Assembly: GCA_905369775.1 (NCBI GenBank)
Contig: CAJPJR010000010.1
Coordinates: 1 to 45,927 of the forward strand
Reading direction: 5' to 3'
DNA length: 45,927 nucleotides
Origin: Prevotellaceae bacterium UBA1746
Lineage (GTDB): Bacteria > Bacteroidota > Bacteroidia > Bacteroidales > Bacteroidaceae
Shown: in pieces, positions 8,283 through 16,257 of the stretch
How positions within the stretch are numbered: the stretch's first letter is position 1
Layout: each line of letters starts with the position of its first letter
Made by a program: the position numbers and the translations under genes
Notes under the pieces: model-generated
Database searches by the model: none
Seen by the model: the letters and a program-made list of their open reading frames with translations, nothing else
Told to the model about the DNA's origin: nothing

Positions 8283-9053
8283 ATGAGCATGCAATACCCC
8301 CTGGTTGTGGGCGGTGCAGGCGGCATCGGCCGTGCCATCGCGCTGGTCTTGGCCTCGCGTCCCGAGGTGCGTCGTGTCGACATCGTGGATCGCGCCCCTT
8401 TAGCGCCGATAGCCGACGAAACCGCGGGCGCAGAGAAACTTGCAGTGCATCGTTTCGATCTCGAGAGTGGTGATTTCTCCTTTTTCGACCGCTTTGTGCA
8501 GGGAGACACCGACGGGCTGTTCATCACGGCCGGTTTCGGTCGCCTCGCCCTCTTCGAAGAACTCGACGAAGCCTACATCGAACGTTCTTTTACCGTGAAT
8601 AGCGTAGCGCCTATTCGCATCGTGCGCCGATTCTACGGGCGTTTGCTCGCAGCTACACCCTTTCCTTGTGCGGTGATGGTGAGCATTGCCGGTTTCATGA
8701 GTTCTCCGTTCTTTTCTATCTACGGCGCCACAAAAGCGGCCCTGAAAATCTTCATCGAAAGTGTCAACGTCGAACTCGAACGTGCCGGCTCGTCCAATCG
8801 TCTGCTCAATGTTTCGCCCGGTTCGATCGCGGGAACCGGATTTTCGGGCGGCGCGACCGATCTCAAACTGACCACTCCTTTGGCGCGCGAGATCATTGCG
8901 CACGCCGAAGCGGGCGACGACTTGTTCATTCCCCGCTATGAAGAGGTCTTTCGTGAAGTGCTCGAGCGCTACCACACCGATTTCCGAGCCGAAGGACGCC
9001 ATTCCTACGATTATAAATTGGCCTCCGGCCGCATAGACCGCAATCGTCGCTGA
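8283..9053 (+). CDS. Short-chain dehydrogenase/reductase (SDR)
   Basis: A 256-residue classical SDR. It has the cofactor loop GGAGGIGRAIA near residue 10, a catalytic Ser in SIAGFMSSPF, and the YGATK catalytic Tyr/Lys pair near residue 150. The first glycine-rich motif lacks the usual Thr (VGGAGGIG rather than TGxxxGIG). The ATG at 8283 is chosen. A GTG at 8262 would overlap the TagD-like gene and add seven residues. Its place between a cytidylyltransferase and a LicD-like transferase hints that it could reduce a keto-sugar or keto-polyol phosphate before CDP activation, as SDR partners do in ribitol-phosphate pathways. That role is an inference. Confidence 0.85.
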   Translation: MSMQYPLVVGGAGGIGRAIALVLASRPEVRRVDIVDRAPLAPIADETAGAEKLAVHRFDLESGDFSFFDRFVQGDTDGLFITAGFGRLALFEELDEAYIERSFTVNSVAPIRIVRRFYGRLLAATPFPCAVMVSIAGFMSSPFFSIYGATKAALKIFIESVNVELERAGSSNRLLNVSPGSIAGTGFSGGATDLKLTTPLAREIIAHAEAGDDLFIPRYEEVFREVLERYHTDFRAEGRHSYDYKLASGRIDRNRR

Positions 9054-9133
9054 CGCGTACTGTCTTTTTCATGTGCTTTCCCCAACCCGAAGAAGCTGCT
9101 TTGCGGTTGGGAACTCCAATCCCCCTTTCGACC

Positions 9134-9979
9134 ATGATCGATCAACCCCACCTCGACCTTTCTCGCCGTCCCGATGCACAATTGCAGCGGGAGTTGCAAG
9201 CCCGTTTCAACCCCGAAGGCTCTGACCTCCGCCGCATGCAGCATCGCATGACGGAGATGTTGCGCGTGATCGACGGCATCTGTCGTCGCCACGGCTTGCG
9301 CTATTGGCTGTGTTCCGGCACCCTGCTCGGCGCGGTGCGGCATGAAGGTTACATTCCCTGGGACGATGATCTCGATATTGAGATGATGCGCCCCGACTAC
9401 GACCGACTCATGGAAATCCTCCCCCGAGAATTGCCCGAAGACTTGGCGTTGCAAAATGCCGATACCGACCCGGGCTATTTTTATTGCTATGCCAAGGTGC
9501 GCGACCTGCGGAGTAGATTGTCGGAAACGAACGATTACGATCGCATTTTCAAGTATCGTGGCATTTTCATCGACATTTTCCCCTACGAGAAAATGCCACT
9601 TCCGCTTTTGTGGGTGTCGAATCGCACGTTTGGTCGCATCTATAAGGTGATCAAGCGCACCGATCTCTCTACCGATGTGCTGAAAAGCAAGACCCGCGCC
9701 ATCTATCGTTTCAATCATCGCTTTGTTTTCCCCGTGTTGCGAGCGTTGGCACGGTTGTGCCCCACGAAAAAGCTCAATTACAGCCCCGGCATTCCGTACG
9801 ACAACACGATCTACGAAAAAGAAACCTTCCCCCTGAAGACCCTTCCATTCGACGGTTTCGAAGCCCCCGTCCCCGCTGACTGCGATGCCTATCTGCGTCG
9901 GAAGTTCGGCGACTACATGCGCTTGCCCGACCTCAATACCATTCATCAACACAGTGCGTCGATCACTTTCGACGCGTGA
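9134..9979 (+). CDS. LicD-family phosphotransferase
   Basis: A 281-residue LicD/fukutin-like protein. This family moves phosphocholine or polyol phosphates from a CDP carrier to glycans. The signature block is intact: YWLCSGTLLGAVRHEGYIPW followed by DDDLDIEMMRPDYDRL near residues 58-88. The DDDLD cluster is the expected metal/nucleotide site. The middle part FKYRGIFIDIFPYEKMP is also typical. The ATG at 9134 is preferred over one at 9071, because the extra 21 residues look unrelated to the family. The CDP donor may come from the TagD-like enzyme two genes upstream. No choline kinase or choline transporter is present here, so phosphocholine is less likely than a polyol phosphate. Confidence 0.88.
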   Translation: MIDQPHLDLSRRPDAQLQRELQARFNPEGSDLRRMQHRMTEMLRVIDGICRRHGLRYWLCSGTLLGAVRHEGYIPWDDDLDIEMMRPDYDRLMEILPRELPEDLALQNADTDPGYFYCYAKVRDLRSRLSETNDYDRIFKYRGIFIDIFPYEKMPLPLLWVSNRTFGRIYKVIKRTDLSTDVLKSKTRAIYRFNHRFVFPVLRALARLCPTKKLNYSPGIPYDNTIYEKETFPLKTLPFDGFEAPVPADCDAYLRRKFGDYMRLPDLNTIHQHSASITFDA

Positions 9980-9994
9980 TTTCATACCCCCGCG

Positions 9995-10966
9995 ATGGCC
10001 GATTCCAATCTTGCCCCCGTAGCGCTCTTTGTCTACAATCGTCTCGACAACACGCGCCGCACGTTGGCTGCACTCGCCGACAATTATTTGGCGCCCGAAA
10101 CCGAACTCTACGTCTTTTCCGACGGTGGACGCGACGAGGCATCGTGGCGTGCTGTGCGGCGCGTGCGCAAATTCTTGCACGAGTTCAAGCAGCGGGCCGA
10201 TCGAGCGGGGCGTTTCCACCGCATCACCCTCGTGGAACGTCCGGAGAACTACTATTTGGAGCGCAACATCACCGAGGGCATCGCCTCGCTCTTCGCCACG
10301 CACGATACGGTCATCGTCTTGGAAGACGACATTTGCACCGGCCCCGGTTTTCTCACCTACATGAATCAGGCCTTTCAGCTCTATGCCGAAGATCGCCGTG
10401 TGATGCACGTGTCCGGATTCACGCATTTAGACCTCATCGGTGAGCATCCTGCCCTCGTATCTCCCGAGAGTGAGAGCTATTTCACCCCGCATACTGCAGG
10501 TTGGGGCTGGGGAACATGGCGAGACCGCTGGCAGCAGCATTTCGTACATTACACGTCTGCGGCACAAGCCCTCGAAGGACTTTCGCCCGCCGACGTGGAT
10601 CGCATGCAATACGGCGGAGCCTTCCCTTGTTTGCACTCCGTAGATCGAAACCCCATCCCTTGGGATGTGTGTTGGGAAATCGCCGTTTATCGCGCCGGCG
10701 GGTTGGCGCTCACTCCCGCCCGCACCTTGGTGCGCAACATCGGCCTGTCGGGCGGCACCCATTTCAGTGTCTCCTCGCGGCTGTTGCAGCGATACGTCTA
10801 CGATCGGCCGCCGTTGCGTCGCATCCTCCATTTGGCTTATCGAGTGCCCGAAGTCGATCCTCGCATCGAAGCCCTCTTTGCACACACCATTCGCGACTGG
10901 GGCATTCGCTACACGTGGTTGGGACGCTTGTTGCGTGCTGCCAAGCATGCCTGGTTGCGCCGTTGA
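9995..10966 (+). CDS. GNT-I-like (GT-A fold) glycosyltransferase
   Basis: A 323-residue glycosyltransferase. The N-terminus PVALFVYNRLDNTRRTLAAL starts a GT-A fold, followed by ELYVFSDGGRDEASW. A metal-binding EDD lies in VIVLEDDICTGPGFLTYMNQ near residue 111, resembling the EDD of N-acetylglucosaminyltransferase I-like enzymes. The segment HTAGWGWGTWRDRW near residue 168 is common in bacterial members. It is the last gene of the operon, 15 bases after the LicD-like gene, and is followed by a strong terminator. Donor and acceptor sugars are unknown. Confidence 0.85.
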   Translation: MADSNLAPVALFVYNRLDNTRRTLAALADNYLAPETELYVFSDGGRDEASWRAVRRVRKFLHEFKQRADRAGRFHRITLVERPENYYLERNITEGIASLFATHDTVIVLEDDICTGPGFLTYMNQAFQLYAEDRRVMHVSGFTHLDLIGEHPALVSPESESYFTPHTAGWGWGTWRDRWQQHFVHYTSAAQALEGLSPADVDRMQYGGAFPCLHSVDRNPIPWDVCWEIAVYRAGGLALTPARTLVRNIGLSGGTHFSVSSRLLQRYVYDRPPLRRILHLAYRVPEVDPRIEALFAHTIRDWGIRYTWLGRLLRAAKHAWLRR

Positions 10967-11033
10967 TGCCGGCAGGTGCCCGAATCAGATTCTCCACTTG
11001 GGATGCGTTGCCGACAGCCCCCAAGCTTCATCA

Positions 11034-11076
11034 AAAAGGAGAGATCGCAGCGTTTGCGGTCTCTCCTTTTTGTTTT
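11034..11076 (+). terminator. Rho-independent terminator of the glycan operon
   Basis: A long stem (aaaggagagatcgca / tgcggtctctccttt, one G-T type mismatch) encloses a short loop and is followed by ttgttttg. It lies 67 bases after the last glycosyltransferase. The A-run before the stem means that it can also work on the minus strand, behind the tRNA genes. Confidence 0.88.
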
Positions 11077-11181
11077 GTGGCAACGGGGTGCTGGCTTTCG
11101 GGTGCCGGAGTGGGGAAGCACGCGGCGCATGCATCGCACCACATACGAAAAAAGCCGTCTCATACGAAACGGCTTTTCTTG

Positions 11182-11254
11182 TGGTGCCACCAGGAATCGA
11201 ACCGGGGACACAAGGATTTTCAGTCCTTTGCTCTACCAACTGAGCTATGGCACC
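11182..11254 (-). tRNA. tRNA-Phe (anticodon GAA), CCA not encoded
   Basis: On the minus strand a 73-base cloverleaf runs from GGTGCCA through TAGCTCAGTTGGTAGAGC, anticodon arm GGACT-GAAAATC (anticodon GAA), and T arm GGTTCGATTCC, to TGGCACC plus discriminator A. The next bases are CAA, so CCA is not encoded. It is the downstream one of two near-identical tRNA-Phe copies. Confidence 0.95.
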
Positions 11255-11280
11255 AAGTGTGCAAATCGGAAACGCGGAAG

Positions 11281-11356
11281 TGGTGGTGCCACCAGGAATC
11301 GAACCGGGGACACAAGGATTTTCAGTCCTTTGCTCTACCAACTGAGCTATGGCACC
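11281..11356 (-). tRNA. tRNA-Phe (anticodon GAA), CCA encoded
   Basis: The 73-base body matches the neighbouring tRNA-Phe base for base, but here the discriminator A is followed by an encoded CCA. It lies 26 bases upstream of the other copy on the minus strand, so the two are likely cut from one transcript. Confidence 0.95.
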
Positions 11357-11469
11357 GAGCGGGCGTATGACCGATTTGCGAGTGCAAAAGTAGTAAGTTT
11401 TTCTCGAACTACCAAATTTCCACACTCTTTTTTCTGACTTATCTCGTTTTTGCGGCGATAAGCCGAGTG

Positions 11470-11543
11470 TGACTCCGTTGGGATTCAAACCCAAGACCTT
11501 CAGAACCGGAATCTGACGCTCTATTCAGCTAAGCTACGGAGCC
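11470..11543 (-). tRNA. tRNA-Arg (anticodon CCG)
   Basis: A 74-base cloverleaf on the minus strand: acceptor GGCTCCG / CGGAGTC with one G-U pair, D arm TAGCTTAGCTGAATAGAGC, anticodon arm TCAGA-TTCCGGT-TCTGA giving anticodon CCG (reads CGG), and T arm GGGTTTGAATCCC. CCA is not encoded (discriminator A is followed by CAC). Confidence 0.94.
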
Positions 11544-11810
11544 TTTTGTAGTGCAAAGTTAAGACTTGAGGCCGAATAAGCCAAACGAAGTGCCGACTTT
11601 TTACGTGCCGAGGGGCAAAAGCCGCCGCGCCGCTTGCGCCGTGGCAGCGAAAGCGAGGTGTTCCCTCGCCGGAGCACGACCTTTGTGCCGATCGATGCGC
11701 GCGCTCCCACGTGTCGAGCCCGGAAGGGGAGCGCAGTGCGGACAAGCAGCGCGAAAAACCGAAACCTTCCCCTCGTGCTGTCCGGGGGCAGGGAACGAGG
11801 GTAAGGTTAC

Positions 11811-11845
11811 CTATATATATAAGGGGTGCGCGCGCATATATAGGG
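11811..11845. repeat. AT/GC palindrome in the purA-tRNA gap
   Basis: cctatatat ... atatatagg forms a 9-bp inverted repeat around a GC-rich centre (ggggtgcgcgcgc). It lies 19 bases after the purA stop on the minus strand. No T-run follows, so a terminator role is uncertain. The rest of the 11544-11863 gap is GC-rich and shows no gene. Confidence 0.4.
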
Positions 11846-11863
11846 AGGCTGCGCGCCGTCGCA

Positions 11864-13132
11864 TCAGCGCACGATGGTGGCTTCGCGGTCGGGGCCGACC
11901 GAAAGAATCGAGATCGGCGTGCCGAGTGCCTCTTCCAAGTAGCGCACATAGTCCGCATAGGCCTTGGGGAAGTCCGCTTCGCGGCGCACCTCGGTGAGGG
12001 GCGTGTGCCAACCCGGGAGTTCTTCGTACACCGCCGTCCATCCCTCCGTGTCGTAGGGCATGGTTTCGGTGCGCACGCTGTCCTTTTCGTAGGCCACGCA
12101 GACCTTGATCGTCTCGAAGCCGTCGAGCACGTCGGCCTTCATCATTACCAAATCCGTCACGCCGTTGATCATGATGGCGTAGCGCAGCGCCACGAGATCC
12201 ACCCAGCCGCAACGGCGGTTGCGTCCCGTCACGGCGCCAAATTCGCGACCGATGCGCCGAATCTCGTCGCCCGTTTCGTCGAACAGTTCAACCGGGAACG
12301 GACCTGCGCCCACACGGGTGCTGTAGGCCTTGAAGATGCCCCACACGCGGCCGATGCTTTGCGGAGCCACACCCAGTCCCGTGCAGACGCCCCCGATCGT
12401 GGTCGACGAAGACGAGACGAAGGGGTAAGTGCCGTGGTCGATGTCGAGCAATGAGCCCTGTGCGCCTTCGGCCAGCACGTTTTTCCCTTCGGCGAGGGCT
12501 TGGTTGATTTCGATTTCCGTGTCGGTGATGGGGAAACGGCGCATGTAGTCGATGCCCTCGAGCCAAGCGCGTTCTTCGTCTGCGATGTCGAAGTCGGTGA
12601 AGCCCATGTCGGAGAGCAAACGCAGGTGACGCTCCTTCAGTGCGTTGTATTTCGTGAGGAAATCGCCCTCGATGTCGCCCACACGCAGCCCCACGCGCGC
12701 TGCTTTGTCGCTATAAGTCGGGCCGATGCCCTTGCCGGTGGTGCCCACTTTGTTCTTGCCTTTCGCCGCTTCGTAGGCGCGGTCGAGCACCCGGTGGGTG
12801 GGCAGGATGAGGTGGGCGCGGCGACTGATGTGAAGCCGATCTGTGATGCTGTAGCCCGCAGCTTCCAGTTCGTGCGCCTCGGCCATGAAGAGATCAGGGG
12901 CAATGACGCAGCCGTTGCCGATGAGATTCAGTTTGCCGGGGTCGAATATGCCCGAGGGAATGGAGCGGAGCACAAATTTGTGCCCGTCGAAGATGATGGT
13001 GTGCCCGGCATTGGGGCCGCCGGCGAAGCGCGCCACCAAATCGTAGCGCGGAGTGAAATAATCGACGACCTTGCCTTTGCCTTCGTCGCCAAACACGATG
13101 CCGAGCAGGGCATCTACCTTACCTTTTGTCAT
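11864..13132 (-). CDS. purA: Adenylosuccinate synthetase
   Basis: A 422-residue PurA, which joins IMP and aspartate using GTP in the first committed step to AMP. The N-terminal phosphate loop GDEGKGKVVDYF (near residues 14-25), ARFAGGPNAGHTI, the switch-like GTTGKGIGPTYSDKAAR, GAQGSLLDIDHGTYPFVSSS, and GRNRRCGWVDLVALRYA are all intact. The ATG at 13132 (MTKGKVDALLG) is chosen because the N-terminus of the family begins directly with the nucleotide-binding strand. An upstream in-frame ATG adds 12 unrelated residues. Length is normal. It has its own consensus promoter facing that of the FAD-dependent dehydrogenase. Confidence 0.97.
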   Translation of the reverse strand: MTKGKVDALLGIVFGDEGKGKVVDYFTPRYDLVARFAGGPNAGHTIIFDGHKFVLRSIPSGIFDPGKLNLIGNGCVIAPDLFMAEAHELEAAGYSITDRLHISRRAHLILPTHRVLDRAYEAAKGKNKVGTTGKGIGPTYSDKAARVGLRVGDIEGDFLTKYNALKERHLRLLSDMGFTDFDIADEERAWLEGIDYMRRFPITDTEIEINQALAEGKNVLAEGAQGSLLDIDHGTYPFVSSSSTTIGGVCTGLGVAPQSIGRVWGIFKAYSTRVGAGPFPVELFDETGDEIRRIGREFGAVTGRNRRCGWVDLVALRYAIMINGVTDLVMMKADVLDGFETIKVCVAYEKDSVRTETMPYDTEGWTAVYEELPGWHTPLTEVRREADFPKAYADYVRYLEEALGTPISILSVGPDREATIVR

Positions 13133-13194
13133 GGTGCTGTTGGGGGATTGGGGCGGCGCGCACTGCACACCGCGAAATCATGATAACACTGCCA

Positions 13195-13226
13195 CAAAGT
13201 TACGCTTTCTTGATCGCCTGTGCAAA
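13195..13226 (-). promoter_or_regulatory. purA promoter (TTTG - N20 - TAACTTTG on the minus strand)
   Basis: Read on the minus strand, TTTG at 13226-13223 is followed after 20 bases by TAACTTTG at 13202-13195. Both match the Bacteroidota -33/-7 consensus. The leader is about 60 bases. It sits next to the divergent promoter at 13237. Confidence 0.75.
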
Positions 13227-13236
13227 AAAATCTTTG

Positions 13237-13244
13237 TATATTTG
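13237..13244 (+). promoter_or_regulatory. -7 box for the FAD-dependent dehydrogenase (TATATTTG)
   Basis: TATATTTG matches TAnnTTTG and lies 30 bases before the ATG at 13275. It is only 10 bases from the -33 element of the divergent purA promoter, so both polymerases cannot easily bind at once. Confidence 0.65.
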
Positions 13245-13274
13245 TGCCATTATCCAATCCTATAGCTTCTCAAC

Positions 13275-14906
13275 ATGACGACTACTCTTGAGCTCCGAGT
13301 GCGGCCGGAAGTGGCCTATGATGCGGCGCGTCTGCGCAGTGTTGCGGCCGAAAGCCTCGACATCGCCCCCCGTGAGATCACACACGTGCGTATTGTGCGC
13401 CGCAGCATCGATGCGCGCCAGCGCAACGTGATGGTCAATCTCGGCGTGCAGATCTGGGTGGGCGAACAGCCCACCGAACTCGCCTATACCCCCATCCGCT
13501 ACGGCGATGTGGCGCGCGCCCCCCAGGCCGTCGTGGTCGGGGCCGGTCCCGCGGGATTGTTTGCCGCCTTGCGACTCATTGAACTGGGCGTGCGCCCCGT
13601 GGTGCTCGAGCGAGGTTGCGACGTCGACGGACGAAAAAAGGACATTGCCGCCATTGCACGTACCGGCACGGTCGATCCCGAGAGCAATTACTCCTTCGGC
13701 GAAGGGGGCGCGGGGGCGTTTTCGGACGGAAAACTCTACACCCGCCCCAAGAAGCGCGGCAATGCGGCCCGCATTCTCGGTATCGTCTGCCAGCATGGTG
13801 CCGCCACCGACATTCTTGCCGACGCGCACCCCCACATTGGCACCGACCGGCTCCCGGGCATCATCGCCGCCATGCGCCGGCAGATCATCGAATCGGGTGG
13901 TGAGGTGCATTTTCGCACGCGTGTCGACGCGCTCCTCTTCTCGGCCGACGGACAACGCGTGGAGGGCGTGCGCACGGCCGGCGGCGACGAGTGGAAAGGC
14001 CCCGTGGTGCTCGCCACCGGACACTCTGCTCGCGACGTTTATCGCTATCTGCACGCCGCGGGAGTGGAGATCGAACAGAAAGGGGTGGCCATGGGCGTGC
14101 GTTTGGAGCATCCGGCCCATCTCATCGACCAGATTCAATATCACAACCGCGAGGGACGCGGCCGCTACCTCCCCGCGGCCGAATATGCCTTCGTGCAGCA
14201 GGTGAACGGGCGCGGCGTGTATTCCTTCTGCATGTGCCCGGGCGGCTTCGTCGTGCCCGCCGCCACCGGCCCCGAACAGTTGGTGGTCAACGGCATGAGT
14301 CCCGCCAACCGCGGCAGTCGTTGGTCGAATTCGGGCATGGTGGTCGAAACCCGTCCCGAAGACCTCAACGACGGCCTCGCTCCTTGGGTGGCCGAGGCGT
14401 TGCAAAACGAGGCGTTGGCCGAAGGCCACGCTGCACTCGCCGACGAAGCGAACCCCCTGCGCATGATGTGGCTGCAAGAGAGCATCGAACGCGCAGCTTG
14501 GGTGCAAGGTGGGCGCACGCAGGCGGCACCGGCGCAACGTATGGCCGATTTTGTCAACAATCGGCTCTCGGCCGAGCTATCTAAATCGAGCTACAACGCC
14601 GGTCTCATCGCCTCGCCCCTGCATTTCTGGATGCCGCGCTTCATCACCGAGCGTCTGCAAGAGGGCTTCAAAGCCTTCGGCCGCCGCAGTCGCGGTTTCC
14701 TCACCGACGAGGCGATTCTCATCGCCGCCGAAACGCGCACTTCGTCGCCCGTTCGCGTGGTGCGCGACCACGAAACCTTGCAACACGTGCGCCTCTCCGG
14801 CCTCTTCCCCTGCGGTGAAGGCGCGGGCTACGCCGGCGGCATCGTCTCTGCCGCCATGGACGGCGAGCGCTGTGCCGAAGCCCTCGCGGCCTCCCTCGGC
14901 TTGTAA
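13275..14906 (+). CDS. FAD-dependent dehydrogenase (COG2509-like)
   Basis: A 543-residue flavoprotein of the uncharacterised FAD-dependent dehydrogenase family. An N-terminal domain of about 80 residues (LELRVRPEVAYDAARLR) precedes the FAD-binding GAGPAGLFAALRL near residue 90. VLERGCDVDGRKKDI and the family hallmark NYSFGEGGAGAFSDGKLYTR follow near residue 138. VVLATGHSARDVYR is the second nucleotide-contact strand, and a C-terminal GLFPCGEGAGYAGGIVSAAMDG closes the FAD site. Cysteines in YSFCMCPGG near residue 317 may be redox-active or structural. Its substrate is not known. It has its own promoter and terminator. Confidence 0.88.
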   Translation: MTTTLELRVRPEVAYDAARLRSVAAESLDIAPREITHVRIVRRSIDARQRNVMVNLGVQIWVGEQPTELAYTPIRYGDVARAPQAVVVGAGPAGLFAALRLIELGVRPVVLERGCDVDGRKKDIAAIARTGTVDPESNYSFGEGGAGAFSDGKLYTRPKKRGNAARILGIVCQHGAATDILADAHPHIGTDRLPGIIAAMRRQIIESGGEVHFRTRVDALLFSADGQRVEGVRTAGGDEWKGPVVLATGHSARDVYRYLHAAGVEIEQKGVAMGVRLEHPAHLIDQIQYHNREGRGRYLPAAEYAFVQQVNGRGVYSFCMCPGGFVVPAATGPEQLVVNGMSPANRGSRWSNSGMVVETRPEDLNDGLAPWVAEALQNEALAEGHAALADEANPLRMMWLQESIERAAWVQGGRTQAAPAQRMADFVNNRLSAELSKSSYNAGLIASPLHFWMPRFITERLQEGFKAFGRRSRGFLTDEAILIAAETRTSSPVRVVRDHETLQHVRLSGLFPCGEGAGYAGGIVSAAMDGERCAEALAASLGL

Positions 14907-14930
14907 GCACAAAACGACTTTTTCGACTTT

Positions 14931-14987
14931 CGCCCGCGGCGAGAAGACCTCCTATCAGCGGAGTGCTTTCTCGCCGCGGGCGTTTTT
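14931..14987 (+). terminator. Rho-independent terminator after the FAD-dependent dehydrogenase
   Basis: A 14-bp perfect stem (cgcccgcggcgaga / tctcgccgcgggcg) with a long loop is followed by TTTTTG. It lies 24 bases after the stop codon. Confidence 0.88.
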
Positions 14988-15458
14988 GTGTCGCCGCGTT
15001 CGCCACTTCGTCGGCCGACGAGGGGGAGAAGGCGAAGAAAGCGGCGGCTGCGAGGGGCAACCCGCGCCGCGAAAAGGCAGCTGCCCCGATCCCTTCCGAA
15101 TCGCACCGCTTTTTTCGTCCTTCATGCGCAGTGAAGATGTCCCCATTCGGCTGCTGACTCGATGAGCGGCCATGCAGCACGCACCTCCCGCAAGAGGGCG
15201 AGAGAAAGTGGGGACGTTGCGAGCAAAACAAGCCTTGTTTTCCACCATTCACCCCGTGTTTGAGAAAAAAGGAGGGGGCTTTTGCGAAGGACTTGCGGAG
15301 AATTGATGGATTGGAGCCGGAAATTTGATTTGTGTTGGGATGCTCAAATGGTTTCGACAAGTAAGTACCGGCGTTTTCGGGAAGAGGTGGGCAAATGGTG
15401 TTTGAATGCAGTGATTGGGGGGCGATTTAAGCGCATCGAGATTCGGATTGTCTCCCAA
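14988..15458. other. Intergenic stretch without a supported gene
   Basis: This stretch of about 470 bases separates the FAD-dependent dehydrogenase terminator from that of the HAD operon. The only open frames are short and lack a recognisable product, a promoter box or a biased reading frame. I see no RNA gene in it. Confidence 0.5.
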
Positions 15459-15510
15459 CAATTGGGTGCGCCGCCAAACTAATGTTGGCGGCGCACCCGA
15501 TTGTTTGTTG
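15459..15510 (-). terminator. Strong hairpin terminator at the end of the lipid-type operon
   Basis: A stem of about 20 bp (starting caattgggtgcgccgcc, with one mismatch) and a short loop lies 13 bases after the HAD stop codon on the minus strand. T-rich text flanks it better on the plus strand (gattgtttgttg), so it may act in both directions. Confidence 0.78.
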
Positions 15511-15522
15511 TCGAAAAAAATC

Positions 15523-16257
15523 TCAAGGGAGGTGTTCGAGGAGTTGGGGAAGGGCGGTGATGATGTGTGTGGGCAGTGTTTCGTCGTAGTCCTTTTGTTC
15601 CCATTCTTCGCCTTTGAACCAAATGGTTTGTGCACCGAGCGAGTGGGCGGGGACGATGTCTTTGGAGAAAGAATCGCCGATGGCCACACACGACGCGGCG
15701 GGAACGGCGGCCGCATCGATGCCCAGTTGCCAAATGGCGGGATCGGGTTTGCGAACGCCCACCACGGCGCTCTCGACGATGTGGGGGAAGAAGTCGGCGA
15801 GGCCGTAGGCGCGGAGCACCGCGCGGATGTTGCCGTAGAAATTGGTGACGAGCACAAAGCCGTAGCCGCGTTCGCGGAGCGCTTGCAAGATGTGGCGGGC
15901 TTCGTCGGCATGATTTCGTGCGGCGCGGTCGCAGTAGTCGGCAATGGCGTCGGTGGCGGCAGCGCAGTCCGCATCGGAGAGCGCTACCGTGCCTTTTTCG
16001 CGGAGAAAGGCGAGTTCGACGGCGATTTTTTTGTGCAGAAGCGTGCGGAAATCGTCCTCCGGGGTGACGATGGGCCGGCGGGCGAGCGTGCGCTCCCCGT
16101 GTACGTAGGCTGCGCGCCACACTTCGCCGTCGACCGCGCGGAGCGCCGGAAAACGGCCGGCGGCATGGCGGTAGCCGTCGAGGAGAACGAAATTCCAGTG
16201 GCGCGCACCGCTGTCGAGCGTGCCGCCGTAGTCGAAGAGTAAGGTGGAGGGAGTCAT
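15523..16257 (-). CDS. HAD-superfamily hydrolase
   Basis: A 244-residue HAD hydrolase with a C1-type cap. Motif I is LLFDYGGTLDSG near residue 8. The nucleophile Asp is present, but the usual second Asp (DxD) is Gly, so the normal acid/base residue is missing. Motif II is FVLVTNFYG, motif III Lys is in GVRKPDPAIW near residue 179, and motif IV is CVAIGDSFSKDI near 198. It is the last gene of the module. Its ATG overlaps the upstream stop by four bases (ATGA), which suggests coupled translation. A phosphatase step after a CDP-alcohol transfer would fit, as in phosphatidylglycerol-phosphate or phosphatidylinositol-phosphate routes. The exact substrate is unknown. Confidence 0.85.
   Translation of the reverse strand: MTPSTLLFDYGGTLDSGARHWNFVLLDGYRHAAGRFPALRAVDGEVWRAAYVHGERTLARRPIVTPEDDFRTLLHKKIAVELAFLREKGTVALSDADCAAATDAIADYCDRAARNHADEARHILQALRERGYGFVLVTNFYGNIRAVLRAYGLADFFPHIVESAVVGVRKPDPAIWQLGIDAAAVPAASCVAIGDSFSKDIVPAHSLGAQTIWFKGEEWEQKDYDETLPTHIITALPQLLEHLP

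Noticed and set aside
15282..15482. Possible 66-residue small protein in the 14988-15458 gap
   Set aside because: It has no promoter box or family, and it runs into the terminator stem.
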